A DNA stretch of 64,000 nt, from contig OY969779.1 of NCBI GenBank assembly GCA_963703015.1, positions 930,001 through 994,000 of the forward strand. Direction: 5' to 3'. The position numbers and the translations under genes are program-made. Source of the stretch: Methanobacterium_B sp963703015 (GTDB lineage: Archaea > Methanobacteriota > Methanobacteria > Methanobacteriales > Methanobacteriaceae). A model generated the notes under the pieces. That model worked only from the letters and a program-made list of their open reading frames with translations. It did no database searches and was not told the origin of the DNA. The stretch's first letter is position 1; every line of letters starts with the position of its first letter. Below, in pieces: positions 35,276 to 44,866 of the stretch.

Positions 35276-36502
35276 ATGAAAGGAATCATAATGATCATTG
35301 ATGGGATGGGAGACCGTCCCATAAAGGAACTTGGAAATAAAACACCTCTTGAAGCCGCAAAAACACCTAACATGAACAAAATGGTTGAAAGAGGAATATG
35401 TGGAATTATGGACCCTATCAAACCTGGTATACGGGCAGGTAGTGATACTTCACATATATCAATTCTTGGATACGACCCATACGAAGTTTACACTGGAAGG
35501 GGTCCGTTTGAAGCTGCAGGTGTAGGATTGAAGGTTCTTCCTGGAGACATAGCATTCAGATGCAACTTCTCAACTGCAGATTCCGAGGGAATTATAATTG
35601 ACAGAAGAGCTGGAAGAATAAGGGATGGTACCGAAGAAATTGCAGCAGCCATAAATGGCATGGTAATTGCAGATGACATTGAAGTTATCTTCAAAGAATC
35701 CACAGGTCACAGAGCAGTTCTAGTTTTAAGAGGAGAAGGTTTATCTGATAAGATTTCAGATGCAGATCCTAAACATGAAGGTAAACCACCTAAAAAGGTT
35801 GTGCCCCTTGATGATACACCGGAAGCTGCAAGAACTGCGGATATCTTGAATATGATCGTTTCTAAATCCTATGATATTTTGAAGGATCACCCCATAAATC
35901 TTCAAAGAATTGAAGATGGTGAAAATCCTGCCAACATAATCATCCCCAGGGGTGCTGGTGCAGTACCATATGTAGAACCTTTCGGAGATAAATATGGTTT
36001 AAAACCAGTTTGTATAGCTGAAACTGGATTGATTAAGGGAATTGGAAATATTACTGGCATGGACCTTGTTGATATTGAAGGTGCAACCGGAGGTATTGAC
36101 ACTAACCTCGAAAATATTGAAAGGGGAATTCTTGATACAGCAGCCCTTGATTACGATTTTTTATTGATAAATGTTGATGGTGCAGACGAAGCTGGACATG
36201 ATGGACAGTTGGATGAGAAAATCAAATTCATTGAAAAAGTGGATGATATGCTGGCCAGATTAATGGAAATAGACGATGCATACTTCATTTTAACTGCAGA
36301 TCATTCAACCCCTATTTCCACCATGGACCATACTGGAGATCCAGTTCCCATCCTCATAAACGGCCCAGAAGTTAAGGTAGATGATGTGAAGATATTCAGT
36401 GAAAGGGCTGCTGCAAAGGGAGGTCTTTGCAGAATCCAAGGATGTAATGTGATGGACATACTAATGGACCTCATGAACAAATCAACAAAATTCGGAGCCT
36501 GA
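35276..36502 (+). CDS. apgM: Archaeal 2,3-bisphosphoglycerate-independent phosphoglycerate mutase
   Basis: A 408-residue enzyme that interconverts 3- and 2-phosphoglycerate, used mostly for gluconeogenesis in a methanogen. It is of the archaeal alkaline-phosphatase superfamily type: IIMIIDGMGDRPIKELGNKTPLEAAKTPNMNKM at the start, GSDTSHISILGYDP with the catalytic Ser near residue 60, LLINVDGADEAGHDGQLDEKI near 300 and LTADHSTPISTMDHTGDPVPI near 340 with metal ligands. AGGTGAT precedes the ATG. It is cytoplasmic and operonic with DUF92 and glmM. Confidence 0.95.
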   Translation: MKGIIMIIDGMGDRPIKELGNKTPLEAAKTPNMNKMVERGICGIMDPIKPGIRAGSDTSHISILGYDPYEVYTGRGPFEAAGVGLKVLPGDIAFRCNFSTADSEGIIIDRRAGRIRDGTEEIAAAINGMVIADDIEVIFKESTGHRAVLVLRGEGLSDKISDADPKHEGKPPKKVVPLDDTPEAARTADILNMIVSKSYDILKDHPINLQRIEDGENPANIIIPRGAGAVPYVEPFGDKYGLKPVCIAETGLIKGIGNITGMDLVDIEGATGGIDTNLENIERGILDTAALDYDFLLINVDGADEAGHDGQLDEKIKFIEKVDDMLARLMEIDDAYFILTADHSTPISTMDHTGDPVPILINGPEVKVDDVKIFSERAAAKGGLCRIQGCNVMDILMDLMNKSTKFGA

Positions 36503-36516
36503 TGGAGCATTAAACC

Positions 36517-37872
36517 ATGTCATTAGAAATTCCTAAGTTATTTGGAACATCTGGAATAAGGGGAAAGGTTGGTGAAGATATCAGCCTCGAACTTGCATTA
36601 GATGTTGGAAGAGCAATAGCATCTTACATAGGTGGTAAAGGCGGTAAAATTGTTCTGGGATATGATTCCAGGACATCAAATATTATGATGGAAAATGCAA
36701 TTACTGCAGGAATGCTTGAATGTGGTTGCAAAGTTGTGAAACTCGGAATGGCACCAACACCCCTTGTAGGTTATGCAACCATTAAGTTAAATGCAGATGC
36801 AGGGGTGATGATCACTGCATCCCATAATCCACCAGAGTACAATGGAATAAAGTTATGGAACCCCAATGGCATGGCCTACAGGCAGGAACAAGAAAGGGCC
36901 ATTGAGGAAATTGTGCACAAAAAAATCTTCAAAACTGTTTCATGGCAAGATATTGGATCGATTGAAGAAAATGAAGATGTTGTAAATGATTATATTAACG
37001 ATATTCTGAAACAAATCACAATCAAACCCGGTACCAAGGTTGTTGTGGACTGTGCAAATGGTGCAGCATCCTACTTGTCACCATTAATACTCAGAAAAGC
37101 AGGCTGCGATGTTGTGTCAATAAACTCCCATCCTGATGGGTTTTTCCCAGGTAGGCTACCTGAACCTTCACAAAAAAATCTTCAGGAACTCATGAAGGTT
37201 GTGAAAGCCACAGGAGCTGAAATTGGAATAGCACATGATGGTGATGCAGATCGAATGATAGCCATAGATGAAAACGGAGATATGGCTGATTTTGACAAAC
37301 TATTAGCCATTGTATCTCGTGAAATCGGTGGTGTGGTTGTTACAACAGTTGATGCATCCCTATGTACCGATAAATGCATGGAAGAAGTTGATGGAACAGT
37401 TATACGAACCAAAGTGGGCGATGTGCATGTTGCAGAATCCATTGTTGATGCTTCTGCGAGTTTTGGAGGGGAACCTTCAGGCACATGGATACATCCCAAC
37501 TTCTGTATGTGTCCAGATGGAATTCTTTCAGCACTCAGGGTGATAGAACTTGTTCAACACAATGGTTCACTTTCCAAACAGCTGAGTTCGGTGCCAAGTT
37601 TTCCAACCATACGCGACAAGATCATCTGTGAAGATTACCAGAAAGAGATCATCATGTTGAAGGTTCAAGATGAACTTCATAATCTATTTGATGATGTGGT
37701 TGATGTAAATCGAATAGACGGTGTCAGAATTTCAATGGTTGATGGAAGCTGGGTACTTATTAGACCGTCGGGTACAGAATCCTATGTAAGGATCACACTT
37801 GAGGCAACTAGTGATAAAAAGGCCTGGATGATCAGGGATCAATGTGCAGAATTCATTGAAGAACTTTTATAA
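36517..37872 (+). CDS. glmM: Phosphoglucosamine mutase
   Basis: A 451-residue alpha-D-phosphohexomutase. LFGTSGIRG (8-16) opens the protein. The active-site phosphoserine is Ser102 in ITASHNPPEYNG (99-110). The Mg loop HDGDADRM is near residue 240, the sugar-binding GGEPSGTWI near 320 and the phosphate-binding RPSGTESYVRI near 420. It converts glucosamine-6-phosphate to glucosamine-1-phosphate for UDP-GlcNAc, needed for pseudomurein, and could also act on other hexosamines or hexoses. A nucleotidyltransferase for the next step follows after 180 bases. Confidence 0.93.
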   Translation: MSLEIPKLFGTSGIRGKVGEDISLELALDVGRAIASYIGGKGGKIVLGYDSRTSNIMMENAITAGMLECGCKVVKLGMAPTPLVGYATIKLNADAGVMITASHNPPEYNGIKLWNPNGMAYRQEQERAIEEIVHKKIFKTVSWQDIGSIEENEDVVNDYINDILKQITIKPGTKVVVDCANGAASYLSPLILRKAGCDVVSINSHPDGFFPGRLPEPSQKNLQELMKVVKATGAEIGIAHDGDADRMIAIDENGDMADFDKLLAIVSREIGGVVVTTVDASLCTDKCMEEVDGTVIRTKVGDVHVAESIVDASASFGGEPSGTWIHPNFCMCPDGILSALRVIELVQHNGSLSKQLSSVPSFPTIRDKIICEDYQKEIIMLKVQDELHNLFDDVVDVNRIDGVRISMVDGSWVLIRPSGTESYVRITLEATSDKKAWMIRDQCAEFIEELL

Positions 37873-38054
37873 AACTAATATTTTTCTTATTTACTAATTT
37901 TTTTTTGCATAAATTTTCCAGTCGGACTCATTTTAAAAACAATATATTATAAGATTTATTAGATTGATCAACAAAATAATTATACATCTTACAAAATATA
38001 CTTTAATACTTAAGATTTATTCTTTTAAAGGATTTTCAATGGGGTTTATAAGTT

Positions 38055-39335
38055 ATGAAAGCGATCATACTCACTGCGGGTGAAGGAACAAGAATGAGGC
38101 CACTTACCATTACAAAGCCTAAAACAATGCTTCAAATTGGTGGAAAACCTATTTTACAGTATAATATTGAGTCGTTGCGTGATGCAGGTGTGGATGAAAT
38201 CACCCTGGTGGTCGGATATCATGAAGAAGTGATAAAGAACCATTTTAAAGATGGTACAAATATGGGTGTTAAAATCAACTACGTTACCCAGGAAGATAGG
38301 CTTGGAACCGCGCATGCAATAGGTTCTGCAAGGAAACATGTGCATGGACAGTTCATAACACTCAATGGAGATATTATTGTTGATCCCACATTAATAACCG
38401 ATCTTATTGAGGGTTACAGGGAAGAAAATGCAAGATCCATGCTGGTGCTTACAGAAGTTGATGACCCATCATCCTTTGGAGTTGTAGAATTAGATGGGAA
38501 CAGAATAATCAAAATAGTTGAAAAACCAAAAAAAGAAGAAGCACCAAGCAACCTAATCAATGCAGGAATATACCTATTCGACGATCAAATCTTTGATGCA
38601 ATCGATCAAACAGCAAAGTCAGAAAGGGGAGAGTATGAGATCACAGATTCCCTCCAGCTGCAGATGAATGCTGATGAAAATGTGGTTGGACTTCGATCAA
38701 CTAACAAGTGGATAGATATTGGAAGGCCATGGGAACTTCTAGATGTTAATGAACATTTCCTGAAGGATCTTGAAACAGATATACAGGGAGAAGTTGAAGA
38801 TGGTGTAACAATACATGGACCAGTATTTATAGGTAAAAACAGTGTGGTAAGGTCTGGTTGTTATATAATGGGGCCTGTTTACATAGGGGAAGATTGTGAT
38901 ATAGGTCCAAATAGTTTCATGAGAAAGTACACCAGTGTAGGTAACAATGTGAGTATTGGAAATGCTGTGGAGCTTAAAAATTCCATAATCATGGACAACA
39001 CAAATGTAAATCATCTAAGTTATGTTGGAGACTCAATAATAGGGTCAAACTGCAACATAGCTGCAGGTACCAACATAGCAAATCTCAGATTTGATGATGG
39101 AAACGTGAAGATCGTTGTGAAAAACGTAAAGATAGATTCAGGTCGGAGAAAAATGGGCGTTGTGTTTGGGGACGGTGTTAAAACCGGTATAAATAGCAGT
39201 TTCAACCCTGGTGTGAAGGTGGGTGTGAATTCCAGGATAGGTGCAGGGGTAATTCTAAGCAAAGACTTGGAATCAAACAAACTGTTGATTGCTGTTCAGG
39301 AACATCAAATAATTGAAAATAATAAATTCAAATAG
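38055..39335 (+). CDS. glmU: Bifunctional sugar-1-phosphate nucleotidylyltransferase/acetyltransferase (GlmU-like)
   Basis: 426 residues. The N-terminal nucleotidyltransferase has the LTAGEGTRMRPLTITKPKTMLQIGGKP loop (residues 6-32), LNGDIIV near 105 and INAGIYLFDD near 170. The C-terminal left-handed beta-helix has hexapeptide repeats from about 250 (VFIGKNSVVRSG, VYIGEDCDIGPNS, IGSNCNIAAGTNIAN). It should acetylate GlcN-1-phosphate and form UDP-GlcNAc. Archaeal homologs can also use glucose- or GalN-1-phosphate. An AT-rich promoter gap separates it from glmM. Its ribosome binding site is GGGGTTTATAAGTT. Confidence 0.9.
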   Translation: MKAIILTAGEGTRMRPLTITKPKTMLQIGGKPILQYNIESLRDAGVDEITLVVGYHEEVIKNHFKDGTNMGVKINYVTQEDRLGTAHAIGSARKHVHGQFITLNGDIIVDPTLITDLIEGYREENARSMLVLTEVDDPSSFGVVELDGNRIIKIVEKPKKEEAPSNLINAGIYLFDDQIFDAIDQTAKSERGEYEITDSLQLQMNADENVVGLRSTNKWIDIGRPWELLDVNEHFLKDLETDIQGEVEDGVTIHGPVFIGKNSVVRSGCYIMGPVYIGEDCDIGPNSFMRKYTSVGNNVSIGNAVELKNSIIMDNTNVNHLSYVGDSIIGSNCNIAAGTNIANLRFDDGNVKIVVKNVKIDSGRRKMGVVFGDGVKTGINSSFNPGVKVGVNSRIGAGVILSKDLESNKLLIAVQEHQIIENNKFK

Positions 39336-39375
39336 AAAAACAACAAATAAGTTCAAACAAATTTTAAGGAAACAG

Positions 39376-39861
39376 ATGAAAATGGGATCTAAAAAGTATA
39401 CATCATTTGAGGGATCAATAATTAATGGAAATGTTTCCATAGATGTAAAATCATCAGTATGGTACAACGCAGTAATAAGGGGTGATATAGAACCCATAAC
39501 AATTGGAAAATGTTCCAATGTTCAGGACAACTGTGTTTTACACTCATCTCAAGGTTACCCACTAACAATTGGAGACAAAGTTTCAGTGGGACACGCTGCT
39601 GTGCTCCATGGATGTGACATACAAGACAATTGTTTGATTGGAATGAACGCAACAGTGTTAAATGGAGCCATAATCCGGAAAAACAGCATAGTTGGAGCAG
39701 GAGCATTGGTAACTGAAAACCATGAATTTCCTGAAAACAGCCTTATACTCGGAGTTCCAGCAAAGGCCGTGAGAACACTCAACAATGAAGAAATTGAAAA
39801 CATAACAAACAACGCCATCAGATACTCTGAAATGGCTCTGAGAAGTGATTTAAATGATTAA
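39376..39861 (+). CDS. Gamma-carbonic-anhydrase-like hexapeptide-repeat protein
   Basis: 161 residues from ATG 39376, which follows AAGGA; the frame opens at 39313 inside the upstream gene, but that part is out of register with it and not credible. It is a left-handed beta-helix of the CamH/PaaY type: VWYNAVIRGDIEPITIGKCSNVQDNCVLHSS, with histidine ligands in LHSS, VGHAAVLHGC. Three His positions for a Zn/Fe site can be seen (LHS, GHAAVLHG), consistent with carbonic anhydrase or acetyltransferase activity. Which one is unclear. It overlaps the start of hisC by eight bases. Confidence 0.85.
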   Translation: MKMGSKKYTSFEGSIINGNVSIDVKSSVWYNAVIRGDIEPITIGKCSNVQDNCVLHSSQGYPLTIGDKVSVGHAAVLHGCDIQDNCLIGMNATVLNGAIIRKNSIVGAGALVTENHEFPENSLILGVPAKAVRTLNNEEIENITNNAIRYSEMALRSDLND

Positions 39862-40954
39862 AATTAATAAAGTAGTTAAAGAACTTGATCCATATGTTCC
39901 AGGAAGATCTGTGGACGATATTGCAAAAACCTATGGTTTAAAACCTGAAAATATAATTAAACTTGGTAGTAATGAAAACCCCATGGGACCTTCACCAGTG
40001 GCTGTTGAAGCCCTGAAGAAAAATCTTAAACTCATCCACCAATATCCAGAATCCAATTTAGAAACTCTTAAAGGAGAAATTGCTGAGTACTCCAAGGTAT
40101 CTCCATCAAATGTTATTATTGGAGGTGATGGGGCCGATGAAATCATAGATGTTCTTGGAAAGGCCTTCACTGAACCAGGGGATGAGTTCATAGTACCCAT
40201 TCCAGGTTACATGTACTACGAATTCATGCTTAAAATTCAGGGTGCTGTGCCTGTATACGCTAAATGGGATGTTCCAACCAACACTTTAAATGTTGATTCT
40301 GTTTTAGACGCCATAACCCCTAAAACCAAGTTAATATTCCTATGCACACCAAACAACCCCACAGGGGGTTTGATTCCAAGGTCAGATTTAATTAAAATAA
40401 TTGAAAATACTGATGCACTCGTTGTGGTTGATGAAGCCTACATAGAATTTGCTGAAGATACAAATGTAGATCTTCTGGAAAAATATGATAACGTACTCAT
40501 ACTCAGAACCTTTTCAAAGGTACTTGGACTTGCAGGGATGAGAATCGGCTACGGCCTCTCCAACCAAACTGTCATAGAATACATGTACCGTGTAAAACCA
40601 GTTTTCAGTCTTACCAAACTCTCGGAAGTGTCTGCAAGCGCCACATTAAACGATAAAGAATACATCAAAAAATCAACGGAACTCAGTTTAAAAAGCAGAG
40701 AACTTCTCTACACTGAAATGTCTAAATTTGATGAATTAACTGTTTATGAATCTGCATCCAACTACATCCTAGTGGATGTAAGAAAAACAGGCCTCACAGC
40801 CAAAGAAATCACTCAAAAACTCATGGAAAGAGGTGTTATTGTAAGGGACTGCACTTCATTTAAGGGACTTGACGAGTACTGGATACGTGTCAGTGTTGGA
40901 ACCATCGAAGAGGATGAAAGATTCATAAAAATTTTGGAAGAACTAGTTAATTAA
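39854..40954 (+). CDS. hisC: Histidinol-phosphate aminotransferase
   Basis: A 366-residue PLP enzyme of fold type I for histidine biosynthesis, converting imidazole acetol phosphate to histidinol phosphate. Motifs are KLGSNENPMGPSPVAVEAL near residue 35, GGDGADEIIDVL near 92, CTPNNPTGG near 162, VVDEAYIEFAE near 194 and the PLP lysine in LRTFSKVLGLAGMRIGYG near 221. AAGTGATTTAAATG gives the start, overlapping the previous gene. Other his genes are not here; the enzyme may also act on aromatic amino acids. Confidence 0.93.
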   Translation: MIKINKVVKELDPYVPGRSVDDIAKTYGLKPENIIKLGSNENPMGPSPVAVEALKKNLKLIHQYPESNLETLKGEIAEYSKVSPSNVIIGGDGADEIIDVLGKAFTEPGDEFIVPIPGYMYYEFMLKIQGAVPVYAKWDVPTNTLNVDSVLDAITPKTKLIFLCTPNNPTGGLIPRSDLIKIIENTDALVVVDEAYIEFAEDTNVDLLEKYDNVLILRTFSKVLGLAGMRIGYGLSNQTVIEYMYRVKPVFSLTKLSEVSASATLNDKEYIKKSTELSLKSRELLYTEMSKFDELTVYESASNYILVDVRKTGLTAKEITQKLMERGVIVRDCTSFKGLDEYWIRVSVGTIEEDERFIKILEELVN

Positions 40955-40962
40955 GGTTTAAC

Positions 40963-41706
40963 ATGAGTAAAGAAGGATCCTGTGGCAACACCCTTGAAAT
41001 TGGAGGCATGGTAATATCTTCCATCGAATTTTCTGGTAAAATAGCTTTAGTAATCTTCACAGCAGGCTGCATGTTAAGATGTCCCTACTGTCATAATTCG
41101 GAAATTATTGAAGGTGGAGATGTCTATGATTTGGATGAGGTATTACAGAAAATTGATGAATCCATTGATTTCATAGACAGTGTTGTGATTAGTGGGGGAG
41201 AACCGTTAATGCAGGATATGCAAGTGTTTAAAATTTTAAACTACGCAAAGTCCCGTGACTTATCAACTAAACTTGACACAAATGGATACTACCCTGAAAA
41301 ACTTGAAAAAATGATTAAATTGATTGATTATGTTGCTCTGGATATTAAAGCACCATTCAATAAATATGAACAAATCATAGGTGAAGATATTGGATCACAG
41401 GTTCGTTCTAGCATGGAAATATGCAGTGAAGATCCAGATACATTTCTTGAATGCAGAACAACCTATGTTCCCGCAATCATGGACCCCGAAGATATTGTTG
41501 AAATTGCAAAATCAATCCAATGTAACAGGTACACACTGCAACAGTTTAATAATAAAACCGTGCTTGATGAAAGATTAACAGACGCTCTTATGCCCTTAAG
41601 AGATGATGTCAAGAAAATTGCAGAATCATTGAAGCCATTTCAAACTGATATTCATATCAAAACCTACGAGTTTGGAGAAGAAATAATATCTAGATCAGAC
41701 AATTAA
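40963..41706 (+). CDS. nrdG: Anaerobic ribonucleotide reductase activating protein-type radical SAM enzyme
   Basis: A 247-residue radical SAM protein. The [4Fe-4S] cysteines are Cys36-x3-Cys40-x2-Cys43 (GCMLRCPYCHN). SAM-contact segments follow: VVISGGEPLMQ near 76 and DTNGYYPEKLE near 105. It matches the family annotated as anaerobic ribonucleoside-triphosphate reductase activase (NrdG2 type), which makes a glycyl radical. The nrdD partner is not in the window, so another target is possible. It follows hisC after eight bases. Confidence 0.85.
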   Translation: MSKEGSCGNTLEIGGMVISSIEFSGKIALVIFTAGCMLRCPYCHNSEIIEGGDVYDLDEVLQKIDESIDFIDSVVISGGEPLMQDMQVFKILNYAKSRDLSTKLDTNGYYPEKLEKMIKLIDYVALDIKAPFNKYEQIIGEDIGSQVRSSMEICSEDPDTFLECRTTYVPAIMDPEDIVEIAKSIQCNRYTLQQFNNKTVLDERLTDALMPLRDDVKKIAESLKPFQTDIHIKTYEFGEEIISRSDN

Positions 41707-41729
41707 GTAATAATAATAAATTAAAGAAG

Positions 41730-42872
41730 GTGTCTTATATACCAATTTTACTCTTTGGAAGCCGTCATGTTGAACTTATAACTGGCCAGAAAACCGCAAC
41801 TATACGGAAACTTTGGAAAAAACCATTAATTCCCGGTGACAGGCTGCACTGCTACTGGAACCTTGTTTCAAAGGAAAGAAAAAAACTTTTTGAGGCCGTA
41901 GTAACGGATGTTGAAGTAGTTAAATTCGGAGATCTTATTAAAAATGATTCCATGGCTCGAGAAGAAGGATATTCAACAGCAAAGGAACTTGAATCAGATT
42001 TCAGAAAGATATATCCTGAAGATACCGAAGATTCCTCACTGTTTCAAGTTATAAGATTTAAGAAACTTCCCATCGAGGAGTGGGAAGGTAAAAAGATCGA
42101 TGAAAAATCCCTCATAACAAAAAGGGCCGACATACTCTTTGATGTTGGTAAATACAATAAATCAGTTGTCTGTTATTCTGCTGCCCTTAAATTTGATCCA
42201 AATGATGTTTACCTGCTAAATAAAAAGGGGGACAATCTTTCAAGGCTTGGCAGGTTCAAAGAAGCTGTGGACTGTTACAATAAGGCAATTGAACTGGATT
42301 CTGACAATGAGTATCTTTACAACAACAAGGCCATCGCACTTTTAAATTCAAATCAACCACAAAAGGCTTTAAAATGCAGTGATAAAGCCATGAAGATCAA
42401 TGATTCCAACGAGATCATACTGTACTGGAGGGGTTTTATCTTGGAAATGCTGGGGGAACTGAACTCTGCATTGAAATGTTACAACAAGATACTCCTTATT
42501 AACCCTGAAGATCCTGATGTGTGGAATGCCAAAGGAAACATACTCTCAGAATTAGACCGAACTGAAGAAGCATTGGACTGTTATGATAAGGCCCTTGAGC
42601 TTTGTCTTGACTTATCACCTGATGCTGCTATGTGGAACAGAAAGGGCAATGCACTCATGGAACTAGGTAGGTTTGGTGAAGCATTGAAATGTTACAACGA
42701 AGCCCTCAAACATGACAGTGGAAACGATGCATTCATCTGTAACAAGGGAGTAGCATTACTTGAACTTAATAGTTACGAGAAGGCCATTGAATGTTTCAGA
42801 AGGGCTTTGGTTATAAATCCATCAAACGAAGATGCGAAAATACTAAAGGATGAATGTCTTGAAAATCTATAA
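41730..42872 (+). CDS. ASCH domain plus TPR-repeat protein
   Basis: A protein of about 380 residues. The N-terminal 115 residues have the ASCH fold (ILLFGSRHVELITGQKTATIRKLWKKPLIPGDRLHCYWNL), a PUA-like domain linked to RNA binding. The rest is seven or so tetratricopeptide repeats (for example YLLNKKGDNLSRLGRFKEAVDCYNKAIELD), a protein-binding scaffold. The start is uncertain: GTG 41730 overlaps the Shine-Dalgarno core AGGTG (41728-41732), while a well-spaced in-frame codon is ATA at 41739. The combination suggests an RNA-linked adaptor. Confidence 0.82.
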   Translation: MSYIPILLFGSRHVELITGQKTATIRKLWKKPLIPGDRLHCYWNLVSKERKKLFEAVVTDVEVVKFGDLIKNDSMAREEGYSTAKELESDFRKIYPEDTEDSSLFQVIRFKKLPIEEWEGKKIDEKSLITKRADILFDVGKYNKSVVCYSAALKFDPNDVYLLNKKGDNLSRLGRFKEAVDCYNKAIELDSDNEYLYNNKAIALLNSNQPQKALKCSDKAMKINDSNEIILYWRGFILEMLGELNSALKCYNKILLINPEDPDVWNAKGNILSELDRTEEALDCYDKALELCLDLSPDAAMWNRKGNALMELGRFGEALKCYNEALKHDSGNDAFICNKGVALLELNSYEKAIECFRRALVINPSNEDAKILKDECLENL

Positions 42873-42952
42873 TAAAAATGTGGGTTAAACTTTATTTATC
42901 TGAAATTTAACAAGTACATTACAGAATATATGTTTAAAGGGTGAGGGGTTAT

Positions 42953-43600
42953 ATGAGGGACCGATTACAGGACTTTATAAACTGGTTTTTTGATCAGAGT
43001 TTAAGAAACAAAATTGGAATTATCATAGCAACAGCTGTGGCAATTATATTAATAGCCCTACTAGTTTTCAATCTAGTTTATGCAGATGCTCCACTGACTG
43101 GAAATGCCTTAACCCAGTACGAAGCATCATGTATCTCTGTTGGATATCAAGAACTCAGTACCAACATTGGAAAGTACAGTGGTCAACATGTAAAATTTAG
43201 TGGAAAAGTAGTTTCCATAAACTCCAACAACGGGAAAACACAAATAGTGCTGTCTGTAACCCCGGTTAATGGTGGTTGGTCCACTTCGGATCTTATATTT
43301 GTAAACTACAATGCCAAAACTCAGTTTAAGGCCAGGGACATTGTAACAGTTTATGGTGATGTGGCTGGAACTTACAATTACGTTTCAATTTCCAATGGAC
43401 AGCTCATAATACCCAAAATCACTGCAAGATATATTGAATTAACGCCTATAGCCGTTCAAAATGTGGTGGGTGTCCCATTCACAAGTCCATCAAACAACCA
43501 AACCAACAGTTCAAACCCTGATAATTCAGCAAACATCACCCCTATAAACTCATCCACACCCATAAGTAATTCAAATAATTCTAATACCAACCCAATTTAA
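42953..43600 (+). CDS. Membrane-anchored OB-fold-like protein
   Basis: 215 residues from ATG 42953; an in-frame GTG at 42941 is inside the Shine-Dalgarno GGGTGAGGGG. A transmembrane helix (IGIIIATAVAIILIALLVFNLVY, about residues 22-44) is followed by a domain with an OB-fold-like pattern (YSGQHVKFSGKVVSINSNNGKTQIVLSV ... ARDIVTVYGDVAGTYNY, about 75-165) and a Ser/Asn/Pro-rich tail (165-215). It would be exposed outside the cell. The domain resembles nucleic-acid-binding/tOB-type folds, but the ligand is unknown. It is convergent with the next gene. Confidence 0.7.
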   Translation: MRDRLQDFINWFFDQSLRNKIGIIIATAVAIILIALLVFNLVYADAPLTGNALTQYEASCISVGYQELSTNIGKYSGQHVKFSGKVVSINSNNGKTQIVLSVTPVNGGWSTSDLIFVNYNAKTQFKARDIVTVYGDVAGTYNYVSISNGQLIIPKITARYIELTPIAVQNVVGVPFTSPSNNQTNSSNPDNSANITPINSSTPISNSNNSNTNPI

Positions 43601-43621
43601 ATTTTTACTCCTTTATTTTTT

Positions 43622-44776
43622 TTAAAGTATTAAAAATCCATCCGGATACAGTGTGGTTGCAAGCATTACAGTGTTAATATCCCTGTGTTCCTTCCAGTTT
43701 GTGGATTCCTGATTTTTAGGATCTAACCAGTATTCATCGATATAACGAACCATATATTGGTAGTTTTGAAGCTGTTTTAACTGCTTTAAGTGGGTGGATA
43801 TGAAAATTTCAGGAGTTTTTTCTATGAATTTCTCCATTAGATTTAATCCCTTAAAACCAATTGAAAGCCCAAGTTCACGGAATGCCAGCCTGTGTTCTGG
43901 ATCTAATGATAGTTGACCCGTGCTTAGGTAGGATTTGATACCGAGTAGTGCGGAGTTCAGAAGATTCTCCAATATTTCCGGTCTTTTAATGGATCCATAA
44001 ACCATTAACTGGGTTGTTCTGGTTGCATCGGTTAGAAGTCCTCCGATACCCAGTGGATCATTGGTTTTAAGATCCATCATTTTGCATATGGTGCTAATTT
44101 CATGAATTTCCCTTTCAAATTTTTGCCCATCAAACATTGCAGATATGGTTTCTGTTTCTTTGTATGTTAAATAGCCATCCATGGGATCTTGCTGCCCCAT
44201 AGAACCTACCAGTGGTCTTTTAAGATCTACACTCATCTTCCAATAGAGTCTCGATGGAATGTTTGGTGCTGGTGAATATGTGAATGCATCATGGGTTGTT
44301 TTAAGTAACTCTTCAGCCCATTGAATGTATTTTGAATCACCAGATGTCTTGGCTGTGATGTTTAGTGCATGTATCCATTTGGTTATGTAGTGGTAATATT
44401 GACCATCCATTTCCCACTCAAGAATTTCATCATATTCCTGGTTTTGCTCCCTTTCATCCATTTTTTTTCCTATTCTGAGTCCGCCAATGGTTGGATGTTT
44501 TTCACCTGTTTGTTGGTCTAATCCGCTTATCCAACCAGATTTATCTCTTAATTTACCAAGCACTTGATGGACCTGTTGAATGAGATTTGTTCCAAGATCA
44601 AGATAATTAGTGTCACCTGTTAAGTTGTAGATTCCAATGTAGTTACAGACTGCAAAGGCATCTGTCCATAGATACCTTACAGGTGATGAAAATTTTGGAT
44701 CTAATCCAGTGTTAACTGCAAAATTAGTCATTAAATCATTTGCTTTTGTTAATTTTCTTGTTTCCATGTTCAACAC
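43622..44776 (-). CDS. Hypothetical protein, likely alpha/alpha-barrel glycosidase-like
   Basis: A 384-residue protein (from the first or fourth codon, both Met) that I do not assign to a named family. It is rich in Trp, Tyr, His and Asp and helical throughout (YLWTDAFAVCNYIGIYNLTGDTNYLDLGTNLIQQVHQVLG; WEMDGQYYHYITKWIHALNITAKTSGDSKYIQWAEELL), like (alpha/alpha)6 toroid enzymes such as N-acylglucosamine epimerases and family-9/88-like glycoside hydrolases. No signal peptide is seen, so it would act in the cytoplasm. It stands alone between the OB-fold-like gene and the divergent arsR. Confidence 0.65.
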   Translation of the reverse strand: MLNMETRKLTKANDLMTNFAVNTGLDPKFSSPVRYLWTDAFAVCNYIGIYNLTGDTNYLDLGTNLIQQVHQVLGKLRDKSGWISGLDQQTGEKHPTIGGLRIGKKMDEREQNQEYDEILEWEMDGQYYHYITKWIHALNITAKTSGDSKYIQWAEELLKTTHDAFTYSPAPNIPSRLYWKMSVDLKRPLVGSMGQQDPMDGYLTYKETETISAMFDGQKFEREIHEISTICKMMDLKTNDPLGIGGLLTDATRTTQLMVYGSIKRPEILENLLNSALLGIKSYLSTGQLSLDPEHRLAFRELGLSIGFKGLNLMEKFIEKTPEIFISTHLKQLKQLQNYQYMVRYIDEYWLDPKNQESTNWKEHRDINTVMLATTLYPDGFLIL

Positions 44777-44866
44777 AGGCTTTGTTATTTGGAAAATTGT
44801 TAGTGTTTACTACTTTGATGTTTGAAATGGATATTATTTTTGAAAAACAGAAAGGTATATAAGTAT

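Noticed and set aside
39313..39375. Upstream extension of the gamma-carbonic-anhydrase-like gene
   Set aside because: It overlaps the end of the GlmU-like gene in another frame, while AAGGA precedes ATG 39376.
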